From Streptomyces tubercidicus (GTDB taxonomy: Bacteria > Actinomycetota > Actinomycetes > Streptomycetales > Streptomycetaceae), in assembly GCF_027497495.1 (NCBI RefSeq), contig NZ_CP114205.1, positions 6,076,001 through 6,140,000 of the forward strand: a DNA stretch of 64,000 bases, given 5' to 3'. The position numbers and the translations under genes were made by a program. The notes beneath the pieces were generated by a model. That model worked only from the letters and a program-made list of their open reading frames with translations. It did not search any database and had not been told where the DNA came from. Shown piece by piece: positions 40,388-48,273 of the stretch (position 1 is its first letter; the number at the start of each line of letters is the position of its first letter).

Positions 40388-41983
40388 GTGGACCAGCTGG
40401 CTCTGATGTTCATCCTGCTGCTCGGGGCCGTGGTCATGGTTCCGGTCGGCGACCGGCTGGGGCTCCCGTCGCCGGTCCTGATGACCCTCGCCGGTGCCGT
40501 GCTGGCGCTGCTGCCGTTCGTGCCCAACGTCGAGGTGCCGCCGGAGTTCATCCTGCCGGTGGTGCTGCCGCCGCTGCTCTACGCGGCCGTCCAGCGCACC
40601 TCCTGGCGGCAGTTCACCGCCAATCTCCGGCCCATCTTCCTGCTCGCCGTGGCGCTGGTCTTCGCCACCACCGCCGCGGTCGCCGCGGTCGCCCAGGCGG
40701 TGGTGCCCGGGATGCCGGTGGCCGCCGCGGTCGTGCTCGGGGCGCTGGTCGCCCCGCCCGACCCGGTCGCCGCGACCGCCGTCGCCGGCAAGCTGGGACT
40801 GCCCCGCCGGCTGGTCTCCATCCTGGAGGGCGAGGGGCTGTTCAACGACGTCACCGCGATCGTGCTCTACCACGTCGCGCTCGCCGCGGCGATCAGCGGC
40901 ACCTTCTCGCTGCCCGCCGCGGTCGGCTCGCTGGTGCTGTCCGCGGTCGTGGCCATAGCGGTCGGTCTGCTGCTCGGCTGGGTCACCAACAAGCTGATGG
41001 GGCTGCTGGGTGACCCGACGTTGCAGATCGGGCTGACGCTGCTGGTGCCGTTCGTCGCCTACGTCCTGGCCGAGGAGTTCCGCGGGTCCGGTGTGCTCGC
41101 GGTGCTGACCTGCGCGCTGTTCCTGGCCGAGTACGCGGTCGACGCCGACGATGTGATGGGCCGGCTGGCCGGCTACACCTTCTGGGAGGTCGTCGACACC
41201 CTCGTCACCGGCGTCGCCTTCGGGCTGATCGGGCTGGAGCTGCACAACATCTTCGGGGCCGCCTCGCACCGCTGGGGCGAGCTGCTCACCGCCGGTGCCG
41301 CGGTCGTCGGGGTGGTCGTCGGCGTCCGGCTGCTGTGGCTGCTGCCCGCCGCCTGGCTGGCCAAGCGGATGCACAAGCGGCGCGACTACGACGAGGAGAT
41401 CCCGATGAGCTGGCGGGAGACGCTCATCATGTGGTGGTCGGGGATGCGCGGGGTGGCCTCGGTGGCGCTGGCGCTGGCCATTCCGTACGGCATCGACGGC
41501 GGCGACGGCTTCCCCGCCCGCGACGACATCCTCTTCATCGCCTTCGCGGTGGTGCTCAGCACCCTGCTCGTGCAGGGCCTCACGCTGCCCTGGCTGGTGC
41601 GCAGGCTGCGGGTGCGGGCCGACACCGATGCCGTCGACGCGCTGGAGCGGGAGCTGGCGCTCCGGGTGATCAAGGCGTCCAGGCGGCGGCTGAAGGAGAT
41701 CCTGGAGGTCGAGGAGCTGCCCGACGAGGTCAGCGACCAGCTGGCGCGCCGGGCGTACGACATGGGCGCCCGGATCGCGCCGGACATCGTCGACGACGAG
41801 CGGCGCGAGCTGTTCGAGAAGCGCATCCACCGGATGAAGAAGGTGCACCGCATCCAGGGCGAGATGCTCTCGGCCGCCCGGCACGAGGTGCTGGCCGCCC
41901 GCAGCGAGCCGGGCGCGGACCCGGAGATCGTCGACCGGGTGCTGCGGCATCTGGACATGCGCAGTCTGCGGCAGACGCCCTGA
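40388..41983 (+). CDS. CPA1 family Na+/H+ antiporter
   Basis: A cation/proton antiporter of the NhaP/NHE type, 531 aa, about 12 membrane helices up to residue 410 and a cytoplasmic helical tail. Motifs: GDRLGLPSPVLMTLAGAVLALLPF, VLGALVAPPDPVAATAVAGKLGLPRRLVSILEGEGLFNDVTAIVLYHVALAA (the ion-binding FND region of CPA1) and SWRETLIMWWSGMRGVASVALALAIPYG. The tail (ELALRVIKASRRRLKEILEVEELPDEVSDQLARRAYDMGARI) is probably regulatory. GTG 40388 lies 98 nt after the pseudouridine synthase gene. It faces the MscS gene with a hairpin between. Confidence 0.93.
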   Translation: MDQLALMFILLLGAVVMVPVGDRLGLPSPVLMTLAGAVLALLPFVPNVEVPPEFILPVVLPPLLYAAVQRTSWRQFTANLRPIFLLAVALVFATTAAVAAVAQAVVPGMPVAAAVVLGALVAPPDPVAATAVAGKLGLPRRLVSILEGEGLFNDVTAIVLYHVALAAAISGTFSLPAAVGSLVLSAVVAIAVGLLLGWVTNKLMGLLGDPTLQIGLTLLVPFVAYVLAEEFRGSGVLAVLTCALFLAEYAVDADDVMGRLAGYTFWEVVDTLVTGVAFGLIGLELHNIFGAASHRWGELLTAGAAVVGVVVGVRLLWLLPAAWLAKRMHKRRDYDEEIPMSWRETLIMWWSGMRGVASVALALAIPYGIDGGDGFPARDDILFIAFAVVLSTLLVQGLTLPWLVRRLRVRADTDAVDALERELALRVIKASRRRLKEILEVEELPDEVSDQLARRAYDMGARIAPDIVDDERRELFEKRIHRMKKVHRIQGEMLSAARHEVLAARSEPGADPEIVDRVLRHLDMRSLRQTP

Positions 41984-41985
41984 CG

Positions 41986-42017
41986 CCGGGCGCGCGCTGA
42001 CACCGGGGCGCGCCCGG
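41986..42017. terminator. Bidirectional hairpin between convergent genes
   Basis: CCGGGCGCGC (41986-41995) pairs perfectly with GCGCGCCCGG (42008-42017) around a 12-nt loop. It lies between the stops of the antiporter gene and the convergent MscS gene. Confidence 0.6.
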
Positions 42018-42032
42018 ACGGTGGTGTGACCC

Positions 42033-43133
42033 TCAGCCCTTCGACAGCCGTGGGGCGTCCGGCTCCTCGCCGTGGCGCGCCTCCGGGACCCCGAGCGGGG
42101 CCGGGGCGGTGCTGATCCGCGGCAGCGCGTAGGCGTGCTCGGTGCGCAGCCACTCCAGCATCCGCTCGCGGACCTCGCAGCGCACCGTCCAGAGGGTGTC
42201 CGCGTCCCGGGCGGTGACCAGCGCCCGCACCACGATCGTGGACGGGGTGGTGTCCGTGACCACCAGGCTCCAGGACCTGCCGTCCCAGTCCGGGCAGTCC
42301 TGGAGGATTTCCAGCAGCTGCTGGCGCATCTTCTCCACCGGCGCGCTGTGGTCGAGATGGAACAGCACCGTGCCGGTCATCTGCGCCCCGCCGCGCGACC
42401 AGTTCTCGAACGGCTTGCCGGTGAAGTACGACACCGGCATGGTGATCCGGCGCTCGTCCCAGGTCCGTACGGTCAGCGAGGTCAGGGTGATCTCCTCGAC
42501 GGTGCCCCACTCGCCGTCCACGACGACGGTGTCCCCTATCCGCACCATGTCACCGAAGGCGATCTGCAGGCCCGCGAAGAGATTGCCGAGGGTGGACTGG
42601 GCGGCGATACCGGCGACGATGCCGAGCAGCCCGGCGGACGCCAGCATGGACGTGCCGACCGCCCGCATCGCCGGGAACGTCAGCAGCATCGAGGCGGCGG
42701 CGACGACGATCACCACGGCCGTCACCACCCGCTGGATCAGCGTCACCTGGGTGCGCACCCGCCGCACCCGCGCCGCGTCCCGGCCGCTGGCCGCATAGCG
42801 CGAGTACGACGATTCGACGATCGCCGCCGCGGCCCGGACCACGAGCCAGGCGGTGGCCGCGATCAGGACCAGGGTCAGCGCCCGGCCGATGCCCGCCTCA
42901 TGGTCCGCGGCGAACTTCAGCCCCGACTCGTCGTACGAACCGCGCAACAGGGCGGTGCACAGCGCCACTTGCAGCGGTATGCGGCAGCGCCGCAGCAGGC
43001 CCCACAAGGGGGTCTCCGGGTGGGCGCCGTCGATCCGGCGCAGGGCGCGGTCGGTGAGCCAGACCAGGATGAGGGTGAGGACGATCGAGCCGCCGATGAC
43101 GACGACCGGACGCAGCACGGCCTCCAGGGACAC
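42033..43133 (-). CDS. MscS-family mechanosensitive channel
   Basis: A small-conductance mechanosensitive channel-like protein of 366 aa. N-terminal membrane helices: PVVVIGGSIVLTLILVWLTD, ALTLVLIAATAWLVVRAAAAIV and VVTAVVIVVAAASMLLTFPAMRAVG. The pore helix region is MLASAGLLGIVAGIAAQSTLGNLFAGLQIAFGDMVRIGDTVVVDGEWGTVEEITLTSLTVRTWDERRITMPVSYF, the classic MscS beta-domain entry. The C-terminal domain ends in an Arg/Pro-rich tail. It probably releases solutes on osmotic downshock. GTG 43133 starts the frame. The divergent neighbour is the hydrolase gene, 99 nt away. Confidence 0.93.
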   Translation of the reverse strand: MSLEAVLRPVVVIGGSIVLTLILVWLTDRALRRIDGAHPETPLWGLLRRCRIPLQVALCTALLRGSYDESGLKFAADHEAGIGRALTLVLIAATAWLVVRAAAAIVESSYSRYAASGRDAARVRRVRTQVTLIQRVVTAVVIVVAAASMLLTFPAMRAVGTSMLASAGLLGIVAGIAAQSTLGNLFAGLQIAFGDMVRIGDTVVVDGEWGTVEEITLTSLTVRTWDERRITMPVSYFTGKPFENWSRGGAQMTGTVLFHLDHSAPVEKMRQQLLEILQDCPDWDGRSWSLVVTDTTPSTIVVRALVTARDADTLWTVRCEVRERMLEWLRTEHAYALPRISTAPAPLGVPEARHGEEPDAPRLSKG

Positions 43134-43232
43134 GGTGTTCCTCCTCGCTGTGGTGCGTGCGGTGTGCTCCTGCCGGTCCTCCCGACGGTAGCTGGCACGA
43201 TGGGGGCAGTGCGATCCAACTCCAGGGAAGTG

Positions 43233-43844
43233 ATGTCAGTGCCGGCCTCCTCCGAGTCTTCGACCAGCGGGCTTGCGACGATTGTCCTGTTTCATTCGGT
43301 GTGCGGGCTGCGCCCCGCGGTGCATGCCGCGGCGGACCGGCTGCGAACCGCGGGACATGAGGTGATCGTCCCCGATCTGTTCGACGGCCGGACCGCGGAG
43401 TCGGTACCGGACGGCATCCTCATCAAGGACGAGATCGGCAAGGAGGAGCTGCTCAAGCGGGCCATCACGGCCGTGGCGCCGTACTCCGACCGCGGGCTGG
43501 TCTACGCCGGTTTCTCGTTCGGCGGCTCGGTCGCCCAGAACCTCGCGCTGGGCGACGAGAAGACCCGTGGGCTGCTTCTGCTGCACGGCACCTCGGACAT
43601 CGCGGAGGACACCGTCGCCGACGAGCTGCCGGTGCAGCTGCATGTCGCCGACCCGGACCCGTACGAGCCGCACGACTGGCTGAACGCCTGGTATCTCCAG
43701 ATGCGCCGGGCCGGCGCGGACGTAGAGGTCTTCCGCTACGCCGGCGCCGGCCATCTCTTCACCGATCCCGAACTGCCCGACTACGACGCGGAGGCCGCCG
43801 AGCGCGCCTGGAAGGTGGCGCTGGGCTTCCTCGCCGGGCTGTGA
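43233..43844 (+). CDS. Dienelactone hydrolase family protein
   Basis: Alpha/beta-hydrolase of the dienelactone hydrolase family, 203 aa from ATG 43233 (GTG 43239 has better spacing to AGGGAAG and is an alternative). Motifs: IVLFHSVCGLRPAVHAAADRLRTAGHEVIVPDLFDGRTAES, nucleophile elbow YAGFSFGGSVAQNLAL, LLLHGTSD, the later Asp in DPDPYEPHDW and His in YAGAGHLFTDPELPDYDAEAAERAW. Oddity: true dienelactone hydrolases use Cys at the elbow (GxCxGG); here it is Ser, so esterase-like chemistry is more likely. The substrate is unknown. It faces the phosphatase gene with 19 nt between. Confidence 0.88.
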   Translation: MSVPASSESSTSGLATIVLFHSVCGLRPAVHAAADRLRTAGHEVIVPDLFDGRTAESVPDGILIKDEIGKEELLKRAITAVAPYSDRGLVYAGFSFGGSVAQNLALGDEKTRGLLLLHGTSDIAEDTVADELPVQLHVADPDPYEPHDWLNAWYLQMRRAGADVEVFRYAGAGHLFTDPELPDYDAEAAERAWKVALGFLAGL

Positions 43845-43863
43845 AGGAAGCAGCGGGCGGGTG

Positions 43864-45504
43864 CTAGCCGACCGGCTGGTCCGCCTGCTCGATCTGCTGG
43901 GAGCCGGACCGGGTGCGGTACGAGCGCAGATGCGCGCTGGTGGCCTGCGGGTCGGTCTTGTCGGAGATCCCGAAGTAGTCCATCTGCGTGCGCTCGGCAT
44001 TGACGTCCAGGACGCTGTAGCCGTGCGAGTCCATGTCCAGCCACTTCACATGCCGGTTGGCGGCCTTGAGGGCGGCGACCCCGGCCATGGAGATCGTGTG
44101 CGGGGCGACATGCAGGAAGTCGTCGACGTTGTCGGAGGTGACGGAGGTGACCACGAACTCCGTCGCCACCGGCTGGTCGGCGGGGTAGGTCGCCGCCTGG
44201 AGCGGCACCTCGTTGGCCCAGGCCATATGGATGTCGCCGGTCAGGAAGACGGTGTTGTCGATGCCGCGGTCGCTGAGGTGGCTCAGCAGTTCGCGCCGGT
44301 CATCGGTGTAGCCGTCCCACTGGTCGGTGTTGATCGCCAGGCCCTCCTTGGGTATCCCGAGGATCTCGGCGAGCGGGCCGAGCAGCTTGGCGGGGATGGA
44401 GCCGAAGGCCACCTGGGAGATCATCACCGAGGTGCCGACCAGTCGCCAGGCGGTGTCCGAGCGCTCCAGGCCGCTCTTCAGCCAGTCCAGCTGGGCCCGC
44501 CCGGTGAGCGTACGGCTCGGGTCGTCGACCGCGCCGCTGCCCACCTTGGCCTGCTCGTCGCGGAACGACCGCAGATCCAGCAGGTGCAGATCGGCGAGGT
44601 TGCCGAAGCGCAGCCGGCGGTAGGTGGTGCCGGCGATCGAGGGGCGCACCGGCATCCACTCGAAGTACGCCTGCTTCGCGGCGGCCATCCGCGCGGACCA
44701 GGGTCCCTCGCTGTCCGGCGTGTGGTTGGTCGCCCCGCCCTTCCAGGCGTTGTCGGCGAACTCGTGGTCGTCCCAGATGGCGATGACCGGGTGCGTGGCG
44801 TGCATGGCCAGCGCGTCCGGGTCGGTCTTGTGGATGCCGTGCCGGATGCGGTAGTCGGCGAGCGTCAGCAGCTCGTGGGCGGGGGAGTGCGGGCGGACGA
44901 CGTACTTGAACTCCGGGTACTCGCCGGACTTGTATTCGTAGAGGTAGTCGCCGAGATGCAGCACCGCGTCCAGGTCGGTGCGGGCGGCCAGATGCCGGTA
45001 CGGGGAGAAGTAGCCGGACTCCCAGTTGGCGCAGGAGACCACGCCGAAGCGGACGTTGCCGGCGGTGGAGTCGTGCGCGGGGGCGGTGCGGGTGCGGCCG
45101 ACGGGGGAGTGCTGCCCGTCGACGGTGAAGCGGTAGTAGTAGTGGGTGGCCGGCCGCAGGCCGCGGACGTCCGCCTTGACGGTGTGGTCGGTGGCCGTGG
45201 AGGCGGTCAGGCTGCCCCGGGCGACGACGGAGGCGAAGTTCTTGTCGGTCGCCACCTGCCAGCTCACCTTGGCGGCCGGTCCCCGGCCGGAGCCCGGGGT
45301 GGCCGCCGGGGTCGGGGTGACCCGGGTCCACAGCAGGATGCCGTCCGGGAGCGGATCACCGGAGGCGACTCCGTGCTGGAAGTACTGGGCGCCGGGGGCC
45401 TCTTGGGCGTGCGCCGTGGCGGCGCCGGCGAACGGCAGAAGAGCGGCGGTGGCGGCTACGGCCGTGACGGCAGTGCGGCGCGAGATCTGGTCATGATCGG
45501 TCAC
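43864..45504 (-). CDS. Tat-exported PhoD-type alkaline phosphatase
   Basis: Secreted metallophosphatase (phosphodiesterase/monoesterase), 546 aa. The N-terminus MTDHDQISRRTAVTAVAATAALLPFAGAATAHA is a twin-arginine signal peptide (RR at residues 9-10) ending near AHAQ. The PhoD N-terminal Ig-like domain contains FQHGVASGDPLPDGILLWTRVTP and YYYRFTV. The metal-site motifs are FGVVSCANWESGYFSPYRHLA, DAVLHLGDYLYEYKSGEY, AIWDDHEFADNAWKGG, VFLTGDIHMAWANEV and TEFVVTSVTSDN. Usually under phosphate control, but I did not identify PHO boxes. It is the last gene of the minus-strand run that begins with the DsbA cassette. Confidence 0.94.
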   Translation of the reverse strand: MTDHDQISRRTAVTAVAATAALLPFAGAATAHAQEAPGAQYFQHGVASGDPLPDGILLWTRVTPTPAATPGSGRGPAAKVSWQVATDKNFASVVARGSLTASTATDHTVKADVRGLRPATHYYYRFTVDGQHSPVGRTRTAPAHDSTAGNVRFGVVSCANWESGYFSPYRHLAARTDLDAVLHLGDYLYEYKSGEYPEFKYVVRPHSPAHELLTLADYRIRHGIHKTDPDALAMHATHPVIAIWDDHEFADNAWKGGATNHTPDSEGPWSARMAAAKQAYFEWMPVRPSIAGTTYRRLRFGNLADLHLLDLRSFRDEQAKVGSGAVDDPSRTLTGRAQLDWLKSGLERSDTAWRLVGTSVMISQVAFGSIPAKLLGPLAEILGIPKEGLAINTDQWDGYTDDRRELLSHLSDRGIDNTVFLTGDIHMAWANEVPLQAATYPADQPVATEFVVTSVTSDNVDDFLHVAPHTISMAGVAALKAANRHVKWLDMDSHGYSVLDVNAERTQMDYFGISDKTDPQATSAHLRSYRTRSGSQQIEQADQPVG

Positions 45505-45537
45505 GGCCGCTCACCCTACTGGCCGGTAGGCGGCGCC

Positions 45538-45578
45538 GGGAGGGCGAATTCAGGGGAACTCCAAGAATTCGCCCTCCC
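45538..45578 (-). terminator. 14-bp hairpin between DsbA-like and PhoD genes
   Basis: GGGAGGGCGAATTC (45538-45551) pairs perfectly with GAATTCGCCCTCCC (45565-45578) around a 13-nt loop. It lies 16 nt past the stop of the DsbA-like gene and 34 nt before the PhoD start, so it probably separates the two transcripts. Confidence 0.7.
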
Positions 45579-45594
45579 GTTGTCCGAAAGGTAC

Positions 45595-46536
45595 TCAGCG
45601 GGAGGCCGTGGGGTCCTTTTCGCCCTCGCGGATGCCGTTCTGGCCCTTTTCGCCCGCGCTGCCACCCTTGCCCGGGTCCGGCTTCCCGGAGCCCTTCGCC
45701 GGGCCGAACTCCTTGTCGATCATCTTCCGGAAGTTGGCCTGCGCGAGCTGGTTGTACTGCGCCTGCGTCATCTGCTGCTGCGGGACCTGGGGGATCGTCA
45801 GCTTCTTGTCGTCGTGCATGAAGGTGGGCGTGCCCCTGACGCCCTTACGGCCGAACAGTGCGCCCATGTCCAGCGCCCAGCGGTCGTAGGTGCCCTTCGT
45901 CACCGCGGTCTCGAACGCCTTGTTGCCCTTCAGCTCCGGCACCGTGGCGGCGACCTTGAGCAGCTCGGCGTCCTTGCCGTAGGTGTCCACCTGCTCTTCG
46001 GGGTGGTACTTGGCGGAGTACAGCGCCGCCTTGTACTTCAGGAACGCCTCCGGGCTGATGTTCAGCGCCGCACCGAGCGCGCTCAGCGCGTTCTTCGAGC
46101 CCTCGCCGCCGGCCGGGGTGTCGTCGATGAAGGTGTACAGGGAGAAGCGGACCCGGTAGCGGCCGTCCTTGATGTCCTTGGCCAGCGCCTCGCCGGTGCT
46201 CTGCTCGAAGGACGCGCAGGCCGGGCAGCGGATGTCCTCGAAGACCTCCAGGGTCTCCTTGGCGTTCTTGTCACCTATCAGGATCTCGGTGCCGTTCTTG
46301 CCCTGGGTGTGGGCGGGGGCGACGGGCTTGGCGTCCTTGGCGGCCTCCCAGCCGGTGGGCTCGTTGGCCTTCAGCACCATGAAGCCGATGCCGCCGGCCA
46401 CCGCCAGGACGCCGACCACGGCCCCGGCCACGACGATCTGACGGCGCAGCCTCTCCTTCTTCTGCTGGCGCTCGCGCTCGGCCCGGATGCGCTCGCGGGC
46501 GGCGGCCTTGTTGGCCTGGGTGTTGCGGTTGCTCAT
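45595..46536 (-). CDS. Membrane-anchored DsbA-like thioredoxin-fold protein (copy 1)
   Basis: Predicted extracytoplasmic thiol oxidoreductase, 313 aa. The cytoplasmic basic N-terminus (MSNRNTQANKAAARERIRAERERQQKKERLRRQ) leads to one membrane helix (IVVAGAVVGVLAVAGGIGFMVL). A thioredoxin fold with DsbA insertion follows: ETLEVFEDIRCPACASFEQSTGEALA with the active site CPAC, NALSALGAALNISPEAFLKYKAALYS, and the cis-Pro GVRGTPTFMHDDKKLTI. The tail is Gly/Lys-rich. It starts 45 nt after its membrane-protein partner. It is clearly paralogous to the protein at 47418-48224. It may introduce or isomerise disulfides in exported proteins. Confidence 0.88.
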   Translation of the reverse strand: MSNRNTQANKAAARERIRAERERQQKKERLRRQIVVAGAVVGVLAVAGGIGFMVLKANEPTGWEAAKDAKPVAPAHTQGKNGTEILIGDKNAKETLEVFEDIRCPACASFEQSTGEALAKDIKDGRYRVRFSLYTFIDDTPAGGEGSKNALSALGAALNISPEAFLKYKAALYSAKYHPEEQVDTYGKDAELLKVAATVPELKGNKAFETAVTKGTYDRWALDMGALFGRKGVRGTPTFMHDDKKLTIPQVPQQQMTQAQYNQLAQANFRKMIDKEFGPAKGSGKPDPGKGGSAGEKGQNGIREGEKDPTASR

Positions 46537-46581
46537 GGGGGGTTTCCGTCCCTCAAAGATGTGGTTGCTGCTGCGGACTGG

Positions 46582-47292
46582 TCAGACGGTGGCCGCGGCG
46601 GGCGGGCCGCGGCGCAGTACGCAGTGCACCAGGAGGGGGAGCGGGCGGGCCGGCGGCAGTGGGTGCAGTGGGCGGATGCGCCGACGGGGCGGGGGACCGG
46701 CGGTGGTGGCCACCGCGACGGCGGTCAGCAGCGGGCGGAAGGCGCGGGCGGCGGTGGCGCGCAGCAGGGCGTCCAGGGCGGCATCGCCGCGGTGCAGCCA
46801 GCCGGCGGCGAGCAGGCCGACGGCGACATGGGCGGCGAGCAGCAGCCAGGGGGCGGCCGGTGACACCGGCGGCAGCGGTGTGCCCGTATGGGCGGCGATC
46901 CTGGCGAGCGGCGTGCCCAACTCGCCGCCCCCGCACAGCAGATGGACGCCGACCGAGCGCAGCGGGCCGGTGACCGGGCCGCCGGCTCCGCCGTAACAGG
47001 TGTGCTGTCCGGCGGTGAAGGCCGTGTCGGCGGCCAGTTCCAGTGGCACCAGCAGCGCGGCGATCCGGCCGTAGCCGCGCTCCCGTCCGGTCAGCGCATA
47101 GGCCGCGGCGAAGACACCGGCGCAGATCGCGGCGACCGACGCGGGCGGCAACGGGGCGCGGGAGAGCAGGACATGGGAGGTCGCCGACAAGGTGGTGCAC
47201 AGCGCGGTGAACAACGCCGCCCGTACCGCCCTGAGCTGGCCCCCCGGCGCGGCCGCCGGCCGGGGCCCGGAATGCCCTCCCGTCGCCTGCAT
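46582..47292 (-). CDS. Multi-pass membrane protein paired with DsbA-like gene (copy 1)
   Basis: Unrecognised 236-aa membrane protein. About five hydrophobic helices: LRAVRAALFTALCTTLSATSHVLLS, SVAAICAGVFAAAYAL, IAALLVPLELAADTAFTAGQHTCYGG, WLLLAAHVAVGLLAAGWLHRG, and a weaker last one. A Pro/Arg tail ends LPLLVHCVLRRGPPAAATV. Four Cys positions are shared with the paralogue at 48274-48933 (ALC, HxCYG, LLCGGG and VHCV). It is not a VKOR or DsbB by visible motif (no CxxC). Its position directly before a DsbA-like gene suggests a partner role, possibly redox, but this is inference. ATG 47292 is preferred to upstream starts. Confidence 0.75.
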   Translation of the reverse strand: MQATGGHSGPRPAAAPGGQLRAVRAALFTALCTTLSATSHVLLSRAPLPPASVAAICAGVFAAAYALTGRERGYGRIAALLVPLELAADTAFTAGQHTCYGGAGGPVTGPLRSVGVHLLCGGGELGTPLARIAAHTGTPLPPVSPAAPWLLLAAHVAVGLLAAGWLHRGDAALDALLRATAARAFRPLLTAVAVATTAGPPPRRRIRPLHPLPPARPLPLLVHCVLRRGPPAAATV

Positions 47293-47385
47293 GGTCGGGA
47301 GTCTGCCATGTGCGCGGCGCCCTGACGGGTCAAGATTTGGCATCGGCCGGCGCGCACGGAGCACGCCGGCCGGGGAGGTCGGGAC

Positions 47386-47408
47386 GGGCCGGCCGCGGCG
47401 GCCGGCCC
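47386..47408 (-). terminator. Hairpin after DsbA-like copy 2
   Basis: GGGCCGGCC (47386-47394) pairs with GGCCGGCCC (47400-47408) around GCGGC, 10 nt past the stop of the minus-strand DsbA-like gene. It may separate the two duplicated cassettes. Confidence 0.5.
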
Positions 47409-47417
47409 GCCCTTACG

Positions 47418-48224
47418 TCACTTCTTGAGTCCCTTGTCCACCATGGACTTGAACTGGGCCACTGTGGAGGGTGCCGCCGTGCCCTGCGGCGTTTCCGTGC
47501 CCAGCACCTTGCCGTTGAGCTTGATCGTCGGGGTGCTCTTGACGTCCTTGACGGAGTCGAACGCCTTGGACACCTCCAGCGCCCAGCGGTCGTACGTACC
47601 GTCCTTGACGGCCTTCTGGAAGGCGGCGTTGCCCTTCAGCGCCGGGACGGTGTCGGCGACCTTGATGAGGTAGCTGTCGTCGGCGAACTTGTCCGGGCCG
47701 GCCTCGTCGGGGTGGAACTCCTTCGAGTACAGCGCGTACTTGTACTTCAGGAAGGCGTCCGGGCTGACGTTGAGGGACGCGCCCAGCGCACTCAGTGCGT
47801 TCTTGGAGCCGGTGCCCTGGAAATTCCGGTCGAGGAACGTGCCCAGGTGGTAGCTCGCCTTGTACTTGCCGTCCTTGATGTCCTTCTCGATGGTGGCACC
47901 GGCGGTCTGCTCGAAGGCGGCGCAGCCGGGGCAGCGCGGGTCCTCGAAGAGGTCCAGGGTGTTCTTGGCGCCGGGCTTGCCGACGGTGATCGTGGTGCCG
48001 TTGGTGCCGCTGGTGTTGGCGGGCTTGACCAGCGGGGCGTTCGTGTCGTCGCCGGAGGTGGCGACCGCCACCCCGATGCCGCCGGCTATCGCCAGGACGG
48101 CGACGATCGCGCCGCCGACGACCAGCTGGCGGCGGAGCCGGTCCTTCTTCGCCTGCCGTTCGCGCTCGGCGCGCAGCCGCTCGCGGGCTGCCTGCTTGTT
48201 GGCCTGGTTGTTGCGGTTGCTCAT
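47418..48224 (-). CDS. Membrane-anchored DsbA-like thioredoxin-fold protein (copy 2)
   Basis: 268-aa paralogue of the protein at 45595-46536. The same basic head (MSNRNNQANKQAARERLRAERERQAKKDRLRRQ), one membrane helix (LVVGGAIVAVLAIAGGIGVAVA), and a thioredoxin-like domain with the active site CPGC in LDLFEDPRCPGCAAFEQTAGATI. The conserved NALSALGASLNVSPDAFLKYKYALYSKEFHP follows, then VKSTPTIKLNGKVLG with the cis-Pro. It lacks the Gly/Lys-rich tail of copy 1. The dipeptide between the cysteines differs (PG against PA), which could shift redox potential. It begins 49 nt after its membrane-protein partner. ATG 48224 is supported by alignment with copy 1. Confidence 0.88.
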   Translation of the reverse strand: MSNRNNQANKQAARERLRAERERQAKKDRLRRQLVVGGAIVAVLAIAGGIGVAVATSGDDTNAPLVKPANTSGTNGTTITVGKPGAKNTLDLFEDPRCPGCAAFEQTAGATIEKDIKDGKYKASYHLGTFLDRNFQGTGSKNALSALGASLNVSPDAFLKYKYALYSKEFHPDEAGPDKFADDSYLIKVADTVPALKGNAAFQKAVKDGTYDRWALEVSKAFDSVKDVKSTPTIKLNGKVLGTETPQGTAAPSTVAQFKSMVDKGLKK

Positions 48225-48273
48225 GGTGGTTCCTGCTCTGTGCGAATCCGTGGACGGGTGTCGGTGCGGTGGC

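Noticed and set aside
43861..46863. Plus-strand open frame of about 1000 codons opposite phoD and the DsbA-like gene
   Set aside because: Shadow frame; the minus strand has catalytic motifs and a Tat signal peptide.
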